A DNA stretch of 64,000 nucleotides from Blastococcus sp. DSM 46786 (GCF_900109665.1 NZ_FOAO01000009.1:115634-179633), one strand, 5' to 3'; shown: positions 45,217 to 54,754, numbered from the stretch's first letter. Numbers and translations: made by a program. The notes: generated by a model not told the origin, from the letters alone.

Positions 45217-45523
45217 GAGAACATTGTCCTCCTCCGGAGGACACCGCGGCCATCACATCGCGATCCTCCGGATCGCACCGCGGCCAGGAGCCGTCCCGAC
45301 CTCGGCGGAGCCGCTGCCCGTATCCCCGTCGGGGAGCCTCCGGCCCCCGCGACGGGTCCACCCGCTGCGCGGGGGTGACTCTTGTCGTCGCTCGGGAGCC
45401 CTCCGGGCCCCCGCTCGTCACGACACCGCTACCCGAGTGTGGTCCGCCCGGAGCGGGGGCCGGAGGCTGCCCGACGGACGGACGGACACGCTCAGCGCAA
45501 CAGAGGGCGGCTCCTGGGCGCGG
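45217..45523. repeat. Gene-free region packed with inverted repeats
   Basis: Between tatD and the membrane-protein gene I find no gene but many hairpins: TGTCCTC/GAGGACA over the downstream SD; ATCCTCCGGAT; and two 25-nt arms (45326-45350 and 45453-45477, 24 of 25 paired, core AGCCTCCGGCCCCCGC) about 100 nt apart. A related core occurs again at about 45395-45417. The motif CACCGCGGCCA also appears twice. Confidence 0.75.
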
Positions 45524-45542
45524 TGTCGTCCGGAGGACGACA
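45524..45542. terminator. tatD terminator hairpin
   Basis: TGTCGTCC/GGACGACA perfect 8-bp stem with a 3-nt loop, two bases after the tatD stop on the minus strand. Confidence 0.7.
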
Positions 45543-45544
45543 GA

Positions 45545-46429
45545 TCACGGAGCCCAGGGGCCGAAGACGCGCTCGGCGGTGGTGGTGAGCGCGCCGCAGA
45601 GCTGCGCGAGGTCAGTCCCGGTCACCTCGGCGAGGGCGCGCACGGTGTGCGGTACCAACCGCGAGGCGTTCGGCCGGCCCCGCAGCGGGGCCGGGGTGAG
45701 GAAGGGCGCGTCGGTCTCCACGAGCAGCTGCTCCAGCGGGGTCAGCGCCGCGGCCTCCCGCAGGTAGCCGGCATTGCCGAACGTCACCGTGCCGGCGAAC
45801 GAGAGCACGAACCCCCGCTCCACGCAGGCCCGCGCGAACGCCGCGTCACCGGAGAAGCAGTGCATGACGACGTGCTCGGGCGCTCCCTCGTCGTCGACGA
45901 CCCGCAGCACGTCGGCGTGCGCATCCCGGTCGTGGATGACCAGCGCCACCCCGTGCCGCTTCGCGATGCGGATGTGCTCGCGGAACGAGGCCTCCTGCGC
46001 CGCCCAGCCCTCAGGCCCGGTGCGGTACCGGTCCAGCCCCGTCTCCCCCACCGCCCGCACCCGCGGCAGCGCCGCCAGCCGGTCGATCTCGGCCAGGGCG
46101 TCGTCGTCGGCCTCCCCGGCGCCGGCCTCGTTCGGGTGCACGGCCACCGCGGCGAGGACGTTCGGGTGCCGGGCGGCCAGCTCCGCGGACCACCGGGAGG
46201 AGACGACGTCGACACCGACCTGCACCAGCCGCGGCACGTTCACGGCCACCGCGACGGCGATCTCGGCGTCGACGTCCTCCGCCGACGACGTCGGGCCGCC
46301 GTCGGGCCGGAAGCCGTCGAGCACGATGTCGAGGTGGGTGTGGCTGTCGACCGCCGGCGCCGGCAGCGGCTCCGGGGACGGCGGCGGATCGCCCCGCCGG
46401 TTCGCGCGGGATGCGGCGCTCCGGCTCAT
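45545..46429 (-). CDS. TatD-family metal-dependent hydrolase/DNase
   Basis: TIM-barrel metallohydrolase; TatD proteins act as 3'-5' exonucleases or deacylases in DNA repair and quality control. 294 residues: a poorly conserved N-terminal tail, then metal motif [49 protein letters not shown] and LVETDAPFL. All expected metal ligands are present. ATG 46429 overlaps the metG TGA (ATGA), so metG and tatD are co-translated, a conserved actinobacterial pair. A hairpin follows the stop. Confidence 0.94.
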   Translation of the reverse strand: MSRSAASRANRRGDPPPSPEPLPAPAVDSHTHLDIVLDGFRPDGGPTSSAEDVDAEIAVAVAVNVPRLVQVGVDVVSSRWSAELAARHPNVLAAVAVHPNEAGAGEADDDALAEIDRLAALPRVRAVGETGLDRYRTGPEGWAAQEASFREHIRIAKRHGVALVIHDRDAHADVLRVVDDEGAPEHVVMHCFSGDAAFARACVERGFVLSFAGTVTFGNAGYLREAAALTPLEQLLVETDAPFLTPAPLRGRPNASRLVPHTVRALAEVTGTDLAQLCGALTTTAERVFGPWAP

Positions 46430-48222
46430 TCCCCTTCTTCCAGCCGCCGGAGTTCCTCCTCGACCACCGAGTCGTCGAGCTTCTTGAAGATCGGCGTCGG
46501 CGGGGCCAGCGGCGTGCCCGACGGCGGGAGCGGCGTCGAGCCCCAGCCGGCCTGCCCCTGGTCGTAGTCGCCGGTGATGATCGGGTACGGCGAGCCGTCG
46601 TCGAGGTCGGTGACCTCCTCGATCCGCGGGGCCACCGACCACACGCCCTCACCGCCGAGCAGCTCGTGCACCTGCTGCGCCGAGTGCGGGAGGAACGGGG
46701 TGAGCAGCGCGTTGCAGTCCTTGATCGCCTGCAGGGCGGTGTGCAGCACGGTGTCCCGGCGGGCCGGGTCCTCCTTGAGCTTCCACGGCGCCTGGTCCGA
46801 CAGGTACTTGTTCGCCTCGGCGACGACCCGCATCGCCTCGCCGATGGCCGCCTTCTGCCGGTTGCGCGAGAGCAGCTCCCCGACCGGTGTGAAGGCGCCG
46901 GCCGTCGTGGCCAGCAGCGCGCGGTCGGCGTCGGTGAGCTCGCCGGCGGTCGGGACGGCGCCCACGTTCTTCGCCGCCATGGAGATGGTCCGGTTGACCA
47001 GGTTGCCCCAGCCGGCGACCAGCTCGTCGTTGTTGCGGCGCAGGAACTCCGCCCAGGTGAAGTCGGTGTCCTGGTTCTCCGGCCCGGCGACGGCGATGAA
47101 GTAGCGCAGCGCGTCGGCGTCGTAGCGGGCGAGGAAGTCCCGCACGTAGATGACCACGTTGCGCGAGGAGGAGAACTTCCGCCCCTCCATCGTCAGGAAC
47201 TCGCTGGAGACCACCTCGGTCGGCAGGTTGAGCCGGCCGAGGGAGCCGGGCGTCCCGCCCTTGTCGCCCTCGCCGTCGTAGCCGAGCAGCTGGGCCGGCC
47301 AGATCTCGGAGTGGAAGACGATGTTGTCCTTGCCCATGAAGTAGTAGGCGTCGGCGTCCGGCGTCTGCCACCACTGCCGCCACGCGTCCGGGTCCCCGGA
47401 GCGGCGGGCCCACTCGATCGAGGCCGACAGGTACCCCACGACGGCGTCGAACCAGACGTAGATGCGCTTGTCGGGCCGGTCCCGCCAGCCGTCGAGCGGC
47501 ACCGGCACACCCCAGTCGATGTCGCGGGTGTAGCTGCGCGGCTTGAGGTCCTCGAGCAGGTTGACGCTGAAGTTCAGGACGTTGGGCCGCCAGCTCTTGC
47601 GGGTGGCCAGCCAGTCGCCCAGGGCGCGGGTGAAGGCGGGCAGGTCGAGGAAGTAGTGCTCCTCCTCGACGAACTTCGGCGTCTCACCGTTGATCTTGCT
47701 GACCGGGTTGATCAGGTCGACCGGGTCCAGCTGGTTGCCGCAGTTGTCGCACTGGTCGCCGCGGGCGCCGTCGTAGCCGCAGATCGGGCAGGTGCCCTCG
47801 ATGTAGCGGTCGGGCAGGGTACGACCGGTCGACGGGCTGATCGCGCCGAGCGTCGTCTTCGGGAAGACATACCCGTTCTTGAGCAGCCCGAGGAAGATCT
47901 CCTGGCTGATCTGCGCGTGGTTCGCCGTCGTCGTCCTGGTGAACAGGTCGTAGGAGAGCCCCAGGGACTGCAGGTCGCCCACGATGATCCGGTTGTTCCG
48001 GTCGGCGATCTGCCGGGGCGTGATCCCCTCGGCGTCGGCCGCGACCGTGATCGGGGTGCCGTGCTCGTCCGTGCCGCTCACCATGAGCACCCGGTCACCG
48101 GCCATCCGGTGGTAACGGCTGAAGACGTCGGAGGGGACGCCGAAGCCGGAGACGTGGCCGATGTGCCGCGGGCCGTTGGCGTAGGGCCACGCGACGGCGG
48201 TCAGGATGTGCCGATCACTCAC
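46426..48222 (-). CDS. metG: Methionyl-tRNA synthetase
   Basis: Class I aminoacyl-tRNA synthetase, 598 residues, cytosolic. Active-site HIGH is in [12 protein letters not shown] near residue 22; the KMSKS equivalent is KFSSSRN (about 356). A zinc-type knuckle CPICGYDG...CDNCGNQ is seen near residues 144-162. The C-terminal part has the anticodon-binding helical domain; the EMAP-like dimerisation domain is absent, as in mycobacteria. GTG 48222. It is followed by tatD with a four-base overlap. Confidence 0.97.
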   Translation of the reverse strand: MSDRHILTAVAWPYANGPRHIGHVSGFGVPSDVFSRYHRMAGDRVLMVSGTDEHGTPITVAADAEGITPRQIADRNNRIIVGDLQSLGLSYDLFTRTTTANHAQISQEIFLGLLKNGYVFPKTTLGAISPSTGRTLPDRYIEGTCPICGYDGARGDQCDNCGNQLDPVDLINPVSKINGETPKFVEEEHYFLDLPAFTRALGDWLATRKSWRPNVLNFSVNLLEDLKPRSYTRDIDWGVPVPLDGWRDRPDKRIYVWFDAVVGYLSASIEWARRSGDPDAWRQWWQTPDADAYYFMGKDNIVFHSEIWPAQLLGYDGEGDKGGTPGSLGRLNLPTEVVSSEFLTMEGRKFSSSRNVVIYVRDFLARYDADALRYFIAVAGPENQDTDFTWAEFLRRNNDELVAGWGNLVNRTISMAAKNVGAVPTAGELTDADRALLATTAGAFTPVGELLSRNRQKAAIGEAMRVVAEANKYLSDQAPWKLKEDPARRDTVLHTALQAIKDCNALLTPFLPHSAQQVHELLGGEGVWSVAPRIEEVTDLDDGSPYPIITGDYDQGQAGWGSTPLPPSGTPLAPPTPIFKKLDDSVVEEELRRLEEGE

Positions 48223-48269
48223 GTGGAGAGACTAGGCCGACGGTCCGGACCGGTCCTCCGGCAACCCGC

Positions 48270-48938
48270 CTACGGCTGGGAGACGACGCCGGCGACCGGG
48301 CCGACCGGATCGCCCCCGACCGGGTTCAGCACGGCGAAGCCGCCCAGGAGGAGGGCGATGCACCCGAGGGTGAGGGCGCACAGCGAGCGGTGCACGACCA
48401 CCGGGTCGGGGCGGTGCTCGCGGACCCGCGGTCCCTGCAGCACCCAGGCGCGGGCGGACGGCGCGTCCACGAGCAGCAGCTTGCCGATCGGTAGGGCGAA
48501 GGCGGCCGCGAACAGCAGCGGCAGCGGCAGCCCGCCGGTGAGCGCGGTCGGCAGGGGCAGCAGGACGGCGGAGCCACCCAGCACCGACACGGCGGCCAGC
48601 TCGACGACCGAGGTGAGCACGAGGAGGGTCCGGGTGGAGCCGTCGAGCAGCGCCGCACCGGCACCCGCGGTGAGCACGATCCAGCCGGCCAGCAGGAGCA
48701 GCGAGACGGCGACGACCCAGCCGGGCGGGCGCACCGGGGACGCCAGTACGACGTCGGCCCGGGCCAGCCCGAGGGCGAGCAGGCCGACGGCCTCCAGCAC
48801 GGAGAGCACACCGGCGGCCAGGGCGGGTGCCGGGATGCGGCGCAGCGCGCCGGAGGCCGGCACCTCGGGAGCGACCCGCTCCGGGCGGAGGGAGGACGAC
48901 CCGACGGTGCCGCGGACGTCGAGGACGGTGCTCGCCAC
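48270..48938 (-). CDS. Hypothetical membrane protein
   Basis: 222 residues, function unknown. About five hydrophobic helices (AAGVLSVLEAVGLLALGL, WVVAVSLLLLAGWIVLTAGA, LLVLTSVVELAAVSVLG, PLPLLFAAAFALPIGKLLL and LCALTLGCIALLLGG), with a basic loop RVREHRPDPVVVHRS before the last. The ATG start 48938 has an AGGGAGAG stretch upstream. Diverges from corA; lies 47 nt beyond the metG start on the same strand. Confidence 0.7.
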   Translation of the reverse strand: MASTVLDVRGTVGSSSLRPERVAPEVPASGALRRIPAPALAAGVLSVLEAVGLLALGLARADVVLASPVRPPGWVVAVSLLLLAGWIVLTAGAGAALLDGSTRTLLVLTSVVELAAVSVLGGSAVLLPLPTALTGGLPLPLLFAAAFALPIGKLLLVDAPSARAWVLQGPRVREHRPDPVVVHRSLCALTLGCIALLLGGFAVLNPVGGDPVGPVAGVVSQP

Positions 48939-49113
48939 GAAGGATCTCTCCCTGACCGGTCGGGGGTGTCTCCTGTCCCGACGGCCGGTCCGGGCGGCGG
49001 CTGGAGCACCGTCCCGGCCGCCTCACCCCATGGGGTGGGACGGCCGCGGCGGACCCGGGGGCGCCTACGCTGCTGGTCCCGGACGACGACCCGCGAGGAA
49101 GGCGGCACCCGCG

Positions 49114-50217
49114 ATGACCACCCGGGAGGAGCCCCCGGCCGCGCCCCTCGGCCCGCGCATCCCGCCGACGCTGCGCCCGCAGCCGGCCGGCCCGCAGCAG
49201 CGCCGCGCCACGCGCCGCCCCGCCGAGGGCGCCGTCGTCGACTGCGCGGTCTACGTCGGCGGGGAGCGGCAGGAGGCCGTGGCCCCCGACGACGCGCTGC
49301 GCGTTGCCGAGGAGCGCGACGGCTTCGTGTGGCTGGGGCTCTACTCGCCGAGCGAGGAGGAGCTGGGCGCGATCGCCGCGCGCTACGACCTGCACCCGCT
49401 CGCGGTGGAGGACGCCGTCTTCGCCCACCAGCGCCCCAAGCTCGAGCCCTACGACGACGCGCTGTTCATGGTCCTGAAGACGGCGACGTACGTGGAGCAC
49501 GAGGAGCTCACCGCCACCAGCGAGGTCGTGGACACCGGCGAGGTGATGATCTTCCTCGGTCCCCGGTACGTGATCACGGTGCGGCACGGCGAGCACGGCG
49601 GGCTCACCGGGCTCCGGCAGCGGCTGGAGGAGCAGCGCGACCTGCTGTGCCTGGGCCCGTCGGCGGTGCTCTACGCGGTCGCCGACCTCGTCGTCGACAC
49701 GTTCGTGGAAGTGGCCGCGGCCGTCGAGGAGGACGTCGAGGAGCTCGAGGCGTCGGTGTTCAGCCCGGAGCGCACCGACGACATCGGGCGGCTCTACCAG
49801 CTCAAGCGGGAGCTGATGGCGCTGCGGCGGGCGGTCTCCCCGCTGGAGGTCCCGCTGCAGAAGCTCGCCGAGCGGCCGGTCGACGTCGTCCCGGATGCGA
49901 TGCGCTCCTACTTCCGCGACGTGCTCGACCACGCCATCCGCGTGCGGGACCAGGTCGGCGGGCTGGACGAGCTGCTGACCTCGATCCTGCAGGCATCGCT
50001 GGCGCGCACGACGATGGCCGACAACGAGGACATGCGGAAGATCTCGGCCTACGCCGGCATCATCGCCGTCCCCACCGCCATCGCCGGCATCTACGGGATG
50101 AACTTCGAGCACATGCCCGAGCTGGAGTGGCGGTACGGCTACCCGCTGGTGCTGCTGGTGATCCTCGGCGCCATCGTGCTGCTGTACCGCGGCTTCAAGC
50201 GCAACGGCTGGCTCTAG
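49114..50217 (+). CDS. corA: CorA-family Mg2+/Co2+ transporter
   Basis: Homopentameric divalent-cation channel of the inner membrane. 367 residues: N-terminal alpha/beta domain (VVDCAVYVGGERQEA, DALFMVLKTATYVE, RYVITVRHGEHGGL), long stalk helix (VEEDVEELEASVF to DELLTSILQASLARTTMADN), and two C-terminal TMs with the pore signature YGMNFEHMPEL. A 38-residue Pro/Arg tail precedes the domain. ATG 49114 has GAGGAAGG upstream. It is monocistronic in appearance; palindromic repeat copy B follows 35 nt after the stop and could be its terminator. Confidence 0.94.
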   Translation: MTTREEPPAAPLGPRIPPTLRPQPAGPQQRRATRRPAEGAVVDCAVYVGGERQEAVAPDDALRVAEERDGFVWLGLYSPSEEELGAIAARYDLHPLAVEDAVFAHQRPKLEPYDDALFMVLKTATYVEHEELTATSEVVDTGEVMIFLGPRYVITVRHGEHGGLTGLRQRLEEQRDLLCLGPSAVLYAVADLVVDTFVEVAAAVEEDVEELEASVFSPERTDDIGRLYQLKRELMALRRAVSPLEVPLQKLAERPVDVVPDAMRSYFRDVLDHAIRVRDQVGGLDELLTSILQASLARTTMADNEDMRKISAYAGIIAVPTAIAGIYGMNFEHMPELEWRYGYPLVLLVILGAIVLLYRGFKRNGWL

Positions 50218-50252
50218 ATCCGCGCTCGGCCACGCCGGGCCAGGGTCACCCC

Positions 50253-50316
50253 GAGGCATAGGAAGCTTTACCTGCGTCTCGAGGGCCCAATGCGCCGGTA
50301 AAGCTTCCTATGCCTC
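50253..50316. repeat. Palindromic repeat family I, copy B
   Basis: Perfect 20-bp inverted repeat: GAGGCATAGGAAGCTTTACC at 50253-50272 and its complement at 50297-50316, 24-nt loop. It is between corA and the DUF559 gene. Confidence 0.92.
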
Positions 50317-50393
50317 CAAGGGGTCGAGCTCCTGGGCCGCTGGTTGTCCACAGGCCCCCGCATCGCCACCGCCGACCACGGCACCCTTCCCGC

Positions 50394-51317
50394 GTGGACT
50401 GGCGACAGGTGATCCGCGTGGCGATGCAGCTCAACCACGGTCTGGCGACCAGGAGGCAGCTGCTCGAGCACGTGCCGAGCGTCGTCCTGGACGGGCACAT
50501 CGGTCGGCGCAACCTCGTCCGCGTCTTCCCCCACGTGTACCGCCTACGCGAGGCGGCGGAGGACGACGTGACGCTCCTCCGGGCAGCCCTGCTGCACGTC
50601 GGACCGCCGGCTGCACTCAGCCACACCACCGCCCTGGCCGTGTGGGGCGTCCGCCGGCTCGAGCGCCCGCTGCACGCCACGGTCGACCAGGGCATCAGGC
50701 GAGCAGGGGCACCTGACCTCCGCGTCCACCGCAGACTCCGCTTCGACCCCGATTCCGACCAGTGCGTGGAACGGCTCGGCGTGAGGGTGACCGCCCTCGC
50801 GCGCAGCCTGGTCGACTCGTGGCCCCTGCTCCCTCCGGCCGAACGTCGTCCGCTGGCACTGGACGTCGCCCGCCGGCGGTTGGTCACGGCCGGTCAGCTG
50901 GGCGAGGCCCTGTCCGAGCGCCCCAACGTCGCGGGACGCCGCAGCCTCCGCCAGACCATCGACCTCATTGCGGACGGTTGCCAGAGCGAACTCGAGGCCA
51001 TGGGGGTCCTGCACGTCTTCCGGCACCGGTCCATGCCCCCGAGCGTCGGCCAGTACCGCATCGAGCTGCCGACCGGCGGCATCCGGCTCGACCGCGCCTG
51101 GCCGGAGGTCAAGCTCGCCGTGGAACTCGACGGAGCCCAGCACCACACCTCCCCCGAGGACCGGCGCCGGGATCTGGCTCGCGACAGCGCGCTCGCCGCA
51201 CTGGGCTGGGTGGTCCTCCGGTTCACCTACGCCGACGTGCTGCGCGACCCGGACGAGGTGAGGGCGCGCGTGCTCGCGGCCTACCGGACCCGGATGGCGC
51301 AGCTACGAGTCGGCTGA
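50394..51317 (+). CDS. DUF559-type nuclease-like protein with AbiEi-like N-terminal region
   Basis: 307 residues. The N-terminal 60 residues (AMQLNHGLATRRQLLEHVPS, HIGRRNLVRVFPHVYRL) look like the winged-helix of AbiEi-type antitoxins. A middle part (HTTALAVWGVRRLERPLH, VTALARSLVDSW) is also of that family. The C-terminal domain (about 195-300) resembles DUF559/Vsr-like PD-(D/E)XK nucleases: RLDRAWPEVKLAVELDGAQHH, then RDSALAALGWVVLRFTYADVL. Substrate and activity are unknown. GTG 50394 is taken as start; no SD is visible and ATG 50424 is the alternative. It is bracketed by two copies of the same palindromic repeat, with copy C starting seven bases after the stop. Confidence 0.78.
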   Translation: MDWRQVIRVAMQLNHGLATRRQLLEHVPSVVLDGHIGRRNLVRVFPHVYRLREAAEDDVTLLRAALLHVGPPAALSHTTALAVWGVRRLERPLHATVDQGIRRAGAPDLRVHRRLRFDPDSDQCVERLGVRVTALARSLVDSWPLLPPAERRPLALDVARRRLVTAGQLGEALSERPNVAGRRSLRQTIDLIADGCQSELEAMGVLHVFRHRSMPPSVGQYRIELPTGGIRLDRAWPEVKLAVELDGAQHHTSPEDRRRDLARDSALAALGWVVLRFTYADVLRDPDEVRARVLAAYRTRMAQLRVG

Positions 51318-51323
51318 CCCGTG

Positions 51324-51382
51324 GGCATTGGAGGCTTTACGTGCGTTTTCCGGCTCCAGACGCACGTAAAGCTTCCTATGCC
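51324..51382. repeat. Palindromic repeat family I, copy C
   Basis: Arms of 23 nt (51324-51346, 51360-51382) match at 21 positions; the right arm ends GTAAAGCTTCCTATGCC. It lies in the narrow gap between the convergent DUF559 gene and rsmI, so may end transcription from both. Confidence 0.9.
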
Positions 51383-51391
51383 GCGAAGGCG

Positions 51392-52231
51392 TCAGGCGTT
51401 CTTGGCAGCGACGACGGCGTCGAACACGGTGCGCTTGGGCAGCCCGGTGCGCTCCACGACCGCCCGGATGGCGTCCTTGCGGGTGGCGCCGGCGGCCTCC
51501 TCCTCGGCGACCGCGGCGGCGAGCTCCGGCCCGGTGAGCTCCACGGTCCGCTGCGGCGCACCGGCCACGACCAGCGTGATCTCGCCCTTCACGCCGCCGG
51601 CCGCCCACGCGGCCAGCTCGCCCAGCCCGCCGCGCCGGACCTCCTCGTAGGTCTTGGTCAGCTCCCGGCACACAGCGGCCGGCCGGTCGTCGCCCAGCAC
51701 CGCGGCGGCGTCGGCCAGCGCGTCGGCCAGCCGGTGCGGCGACTCGAAGAAGACCATCGTCCGCCGCTCGTCGGCCAGCGCGGTGAAGGTCGAGCGCCGC
51801 TCCCCCGCCTTGCGCGGGAGGAAGCCCTCGAAGCAGAAGCGGTCCACCGGCAGTCCGGAGACCGCCAGCGCCGTCGTCACCGCCGAGGGCCCGGGCACCG
51901 ACGTGACGTCGATCCCCGCGTCGATCGCCGCCCGCACCAGCGTGTACCCGGGATCGGAGACCGAGGGCATGCCGGCGTCGGTGAGCAGCAGCACCGTGGC
52001 ACCCGAGGTGAGCGCGTCGAGCAGCCCGGGCAGCCGCGCCCGCTCCACCGACTCGTGGAAGGTGACCACCCGGCCGGTCAGCGTGACCTCCAGGTCGGCG
52101 GCCAGGCGGTGCAGGCGGCGGGTGTCCTCGCACGCCAGGACGTCGGCGCCGGCCATCGCCGCGCGCAGCCGCGGGCCGACGTCCCCGGGTTGCCCGAGGG
52201 GCGCCCCACCCAGCACCAGCCGTCCGCTCAC
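51392..52231 (-). CDS. rsmI: 16S rRNA (cytidine-1402-2'-O)-methyltransferase
   Basis: SAM-dependent tetrapyrrole-methylase-fold enzyme that 2'-O-methylates C1402 of 16S rRNA. 279 residues: N-terminal LVLGGAPLGQPGDVGPRL, LACEDTRRLHRLAADL, VVTFHESVERARLP, LLTDAGMPSVSDPGYTLV, VPGPSAVTTALAVSGLP, FFESPHRLADAL, ELTKTYEEVRRG, and a C-terminal DAVVAAKNA helix typical of RsmI. GTG 52231. Divergent pairing with pmt (94 nt) is the standard actinobacterial arrangement. Confidence 0.96.
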   Translation of the reverse strand: MSGRLVLGGAPLGQPGDVGPRLRAAMAGADVLACEDTRRLHRLAADLEVTLTGRVVTFHESVERARLPGLLDALTSGATVLLLTDAGMPSVSDPGYTLVRAAIDAGIDVTSVPGPSAVTTALAVSGLPVDRFCFEGFLPRKAGERRSTFTALADERRTMVFFESPHRLADALADAAAVLGDDRPAAVCRELTKTYEEVRRGGLGELAAWAAGGVKGEITLVVAGAPQRTVELTGPELAAAVAEEEAAGATRKDAIRAVVERTGLPKRTVFDAVVAAKNA

Positions 52232-52325
52232 CCGCCGAGCCTGTCACGACCGGAGCGGCGGGCTCGCCCGCAGGGTCCCGGCGCGAGTACCGGGGACGGG
52301 CGGGTCCGTTCACTACCCTGGCCGC

Positions 52326-53861
52326 ATGGCGGTGCTGGCACCCGGGCGGGCGGAGCACGACCCGCAGGGGCCCCCGCGGCGACCGGTCCCCCGGCTGCGC
52401 CGCCCGCCGTTCCCCGAACGGCGCCGCGACGTCGTCCCGCCGCTGCCCGACGACCGGCGGACGGCCTGGACGATCGCCGCCGTGCTGGGGGCCCTGGCGC
52501 TCACCCTCCGGCTCTGGGGCATCGGCTACCCGCGGGAGCTGGTCTTCGACGAGGCGTACTACCCGCCCGAGGCCCGCGAGCTGCTCACCTGGGGTTTCGA
52601 GTACAACCGCGGCTACTCGTTCATCGTGCACCCGCCGCTGGGCAAGTGGCTCATCGCGCTCGGGGAGCAGGTGTTCGGCTACGACTCCTTCGGCTGGCGC
52701 TTCCCCTCGGCCCTGGCGGGGTCCCTCGCCGTCGTCCTGCTGTTCCGGCTGGCCCGGCGGCTCACCGGCTCCACGCTGGTCGGCCTGTTCGCCGGGGTGC
52801 TGCTGCTCGTCGACGGCCTCCAGTTCACGCTGTCGCGGATCGGCCTGCTCGACATCTTCCTGCAGGTCTTCGTGCTGGCCGCCGTCTCCTGCCTCGTCGT
52901 CGACCGGGACGTGGTGCGCGCCCGGGTGCGGGCGGCCGCGGGGGTCGGCGCGACCGGCTTCCGGCTCGGCCCGCGCGGCTGGCGGATCGCCGCGGGCGTG
53001 CTGTTCGGCTGCGCCTGCGCGGTGAAGTGGAGCGGGGTCTGGTTCCTCGCGTTCTTCGCCGTCCTCTCGCTGTTCTGGGACCGGGCGGCCTGGCGCGCGG
53101 CCGGCGTCCCCCGGCCGACGCGGACCGCCGCCCGCCGAGGGCTGCCCGGCGCGCTGTGGGCGCTGGCCGCCGTCCCGGTGCTCACCTACCTGGCCAGCTT
53201 CACCGGCTGGTTCCTCGGCGAGACGTCGCAGGGCCGGGCGTGGGCCCAGCGGAACCCGGAGACGGCGTTCCCGTGGGTGCCGGACGCGCTGCGGTCGCTG
53301 TGGCACGAGCACGCGGAGTGGCTGCGCTTCCACAACGGCCTGTCCAGCCCGCACCCGTGGGAGTCCGGGCCCTGGTCGTGGCTGGTCACCGGCCGGCCGA
53401 TCCTGCTCTGGAACCCCCAGGGCCTCGTCGACGCCGACGGCGAGCAGGTCATCCGCTACATCCTGATGGTCGGCACGCCGACGCTCTGGTTCCTCTTCGC
53501 CCCCGCCGCGATCTGGCTGGTCTGGCGGATCGTCGCCCGGCGGGACCCGGCCGCGGTGCCGGTGGCCGTGGGCATCGCGGCGGGCTGGCTCACCTGGTTC
53601 CTCAACCTCGAGCGCACGATGTTCCTCTTCTACATGGCGCCGGTCATGCCGTTCTTCGTGCTGGCGGTCGCCCTGCTGCTGCAGGACGTCGTCGGCCGGC
53701 CGGGTGCCGGCGAGTGGCGCCGCCGCGTGGGGCTGGCCGCGGCCTGCGGCTACGTGGCGATCGTGGCGGCCACGTTCGCCTTCTTCTGGCCCGTGCTCAC
53801 CGGCCAGCCCCTCTCCTACGCCGAGTGGGCGCAGCGGATGTGGTTCCCCTCCTGGTTCTGA
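52326..53861 (+). CDS. Protein O-mannosyltransferase (GT39, Pmt)
   Basis: Multi-pass membrane enzyme that moves mannose from polyprenyl-phosphate-mannose to Ser/Thr of secreted proteins. 511 residues. The catalytic acidic pair is in LVFDEAYYPPEARE (near residues 73-83); also seen are HPPLGKWLIALGEQVFGY, RFPSALAGSLAVVLLFRLARR, LDIFLQVFVLAAV and the C-terminal WFLNLERTMFLFYMAPVMPF. About eleven TMs. ATG 52326 is the family-length start; the frame stays open far upstream without coding character. Possible clients include the Ala/Pro/Thr-rich secreted proteins of this window. Confidence 0.93.
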   Translation: MAVLAPGRAEHDPQGPPRRPVPRLRRPPFPERRRDVVPPLPDDRRTAWTIAAVLGALALTLRLWGIGYPRELVFDEAYYPPEARELLTWGFEYNRGYSFIVHPPLGKWLIALGEQVFGYDSFGWRFPSALAGSLAVVLLFRLARRLTGSTLVGLFAGVLLLVDGLQFTLSRIGLLDIFLQVFVLAAVSCLVVDRDVVRARVRAAAGVGATGFRLGPRGWRIAAGVLFGCACAVKWSGVWFLAFFAVLSLFWDRAAWRAAGVPRPTRTAARRGLPGALWALAAVPVLTYLASFTGWFLGETSQGRAWAQRNPETAFPWVPDALRSLWHEHAEWLRFHNGLSSPHPWESGPWSWLVTGRPILLWNPQGLVDADGEQVIRYILMVGTPTLWFLFAPAAIWLVWRIVARRDPAAVPVAVGIAAGWLTWFLNLERTMFLFYMAPVMPFFVLAVALLLQDVVGRPGAGEWRRRVGLAAACGYVAIVAATFAFFWPVLTGQPLSYAEWAQRMWFPSWF

Positions 53862-53883
53862 ACCCCGCCGGCCGGCCGGGAGC

Positions 53884-54528
53884 TCAGCTGAGGGATACGG
53901 GGCGCAGTTGCGGGAGGACCAGCGCCCAGAAGGAGTCCAGCCGCCCCTCCAGGTCGCGCCGCGCGCTGAGCTCCTGCGACACCTGCTGCATGCCGAAGAA
54001 GCTCGCGACGATGACCTGGGCGGTACCCACCGGGTCGGCGCCGGGGTTGATCTGCCCCCGCTCCTGGCCCTGGGTGATCAGCTGCGTGAGCGCGTGCTGC
54101 CAGCCGACGTAGGGCTGCGGCAGCTTCGCCAGCGCCTCGGGGGGCAGCTCGGCCATGAGCCGCTTGGAGGCGCGGGTGACCGGATCGGTCGCGAACTGCC
54201 GCCCCGCGACGTAGGTGGCCGCGACCAGCGCGTCGAGCGCGTCGTCGTGGGAGTCCATGACGCCGCGCAGCAGGACCGGCCACGTCTCGAACATCTGGTG
54301 CACGACGGCGACGGCGACGCTCTCCTTGGACTCGAAGTGCCAGTAGAGCGCGCCCTTGGTCATGCCGGTGCCCGCGACGATGTCGCTCAGCGAGGTGGCC
54401 GCGTAGCCGCGCTCCCCGAACTCCCGGGCGGCGACGTCGATGATCAGCTGCCGGGTGGCGGCGCTGTCGCCGGCCCGCCCGCGCGCACGCCGCGGCGCCG
54501 GGGAGGCCCCGACCGGTGACCGAACCAT
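53884..54528 (-). CDS. TetR-family regulator of the ScbR/gamma-butyrolactone-receptor type
   Basis: 214-residue DNA-binding repressor. The N-terminal helix-turn-helix is REFGERGYAATSLSDIVAGTGMTKG ALYWHF (about 38-68), followed by ESKESVAVAVVHQMFETWPVLL, the signature of ScbR/BarA-like receptors. The C-terminal domain is helical and ligand-binding. No scbA/afsA synthase is adjacent, so the ligand may come from elsewhere or differ. ATG 54528 has GGGAGG seven bases upstream. Convergent with pmt (22 nt). Target promoters are not visible here. Confidence 0.87.
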   Translation of the reverse strand: MVRSPVGASPAPRRARGRAGDSAATRQLIIDVAAREFGERGYAATSLSDIVAGTGMTKGALYWHFESKESVAVAVVHQMFETWPVLLRGVMDSHDDALDALVAATYVAGRQFATDPVTRASKRLMAELPPEALAKLPQPYVGWQHALTQLITQGQERGQINPGADPVGTAQVIVASFFGMQQVSQELSARRDLEGRLDSFWALVLPQLRPVSLS

Positions 54529-54680
54529 CGAACCGCCTCCCGTGGGGACGCCGTGCCCCGTGTCGCCGGGCAGCTTAGCCAGCGGGACGGGGCGATCGGG
54601 ACGGGGCGATCGACCCGCCGACGCAACGACGACGGCGCCGTCGGGGAACGGTCCCCCGACGGCGCCGGTGCGTCGTGTGG

Positions 54681-54754
54681 TGGAGCTGAGGGGATTTGAA
54701 CCCCTGACCCCCTCGATGCGAACGAGGTGCGCTACCGGTCTGCGCCACAGCCCC
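54681..54754 (-). tRNA. tRNA-Ala(CGC)
   Basis: Minus-strand cloverleaf: acceptor GGGGCTG/CAGCTCC with the G3-U70 alanine identity pair, anticodon stem CCTCG/CGAGG, loop TTCGCAT (anticodon CGC), T arm AGGGG-TTCAAAT-CCCCT, discriminator A. Confidence 0.95.
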
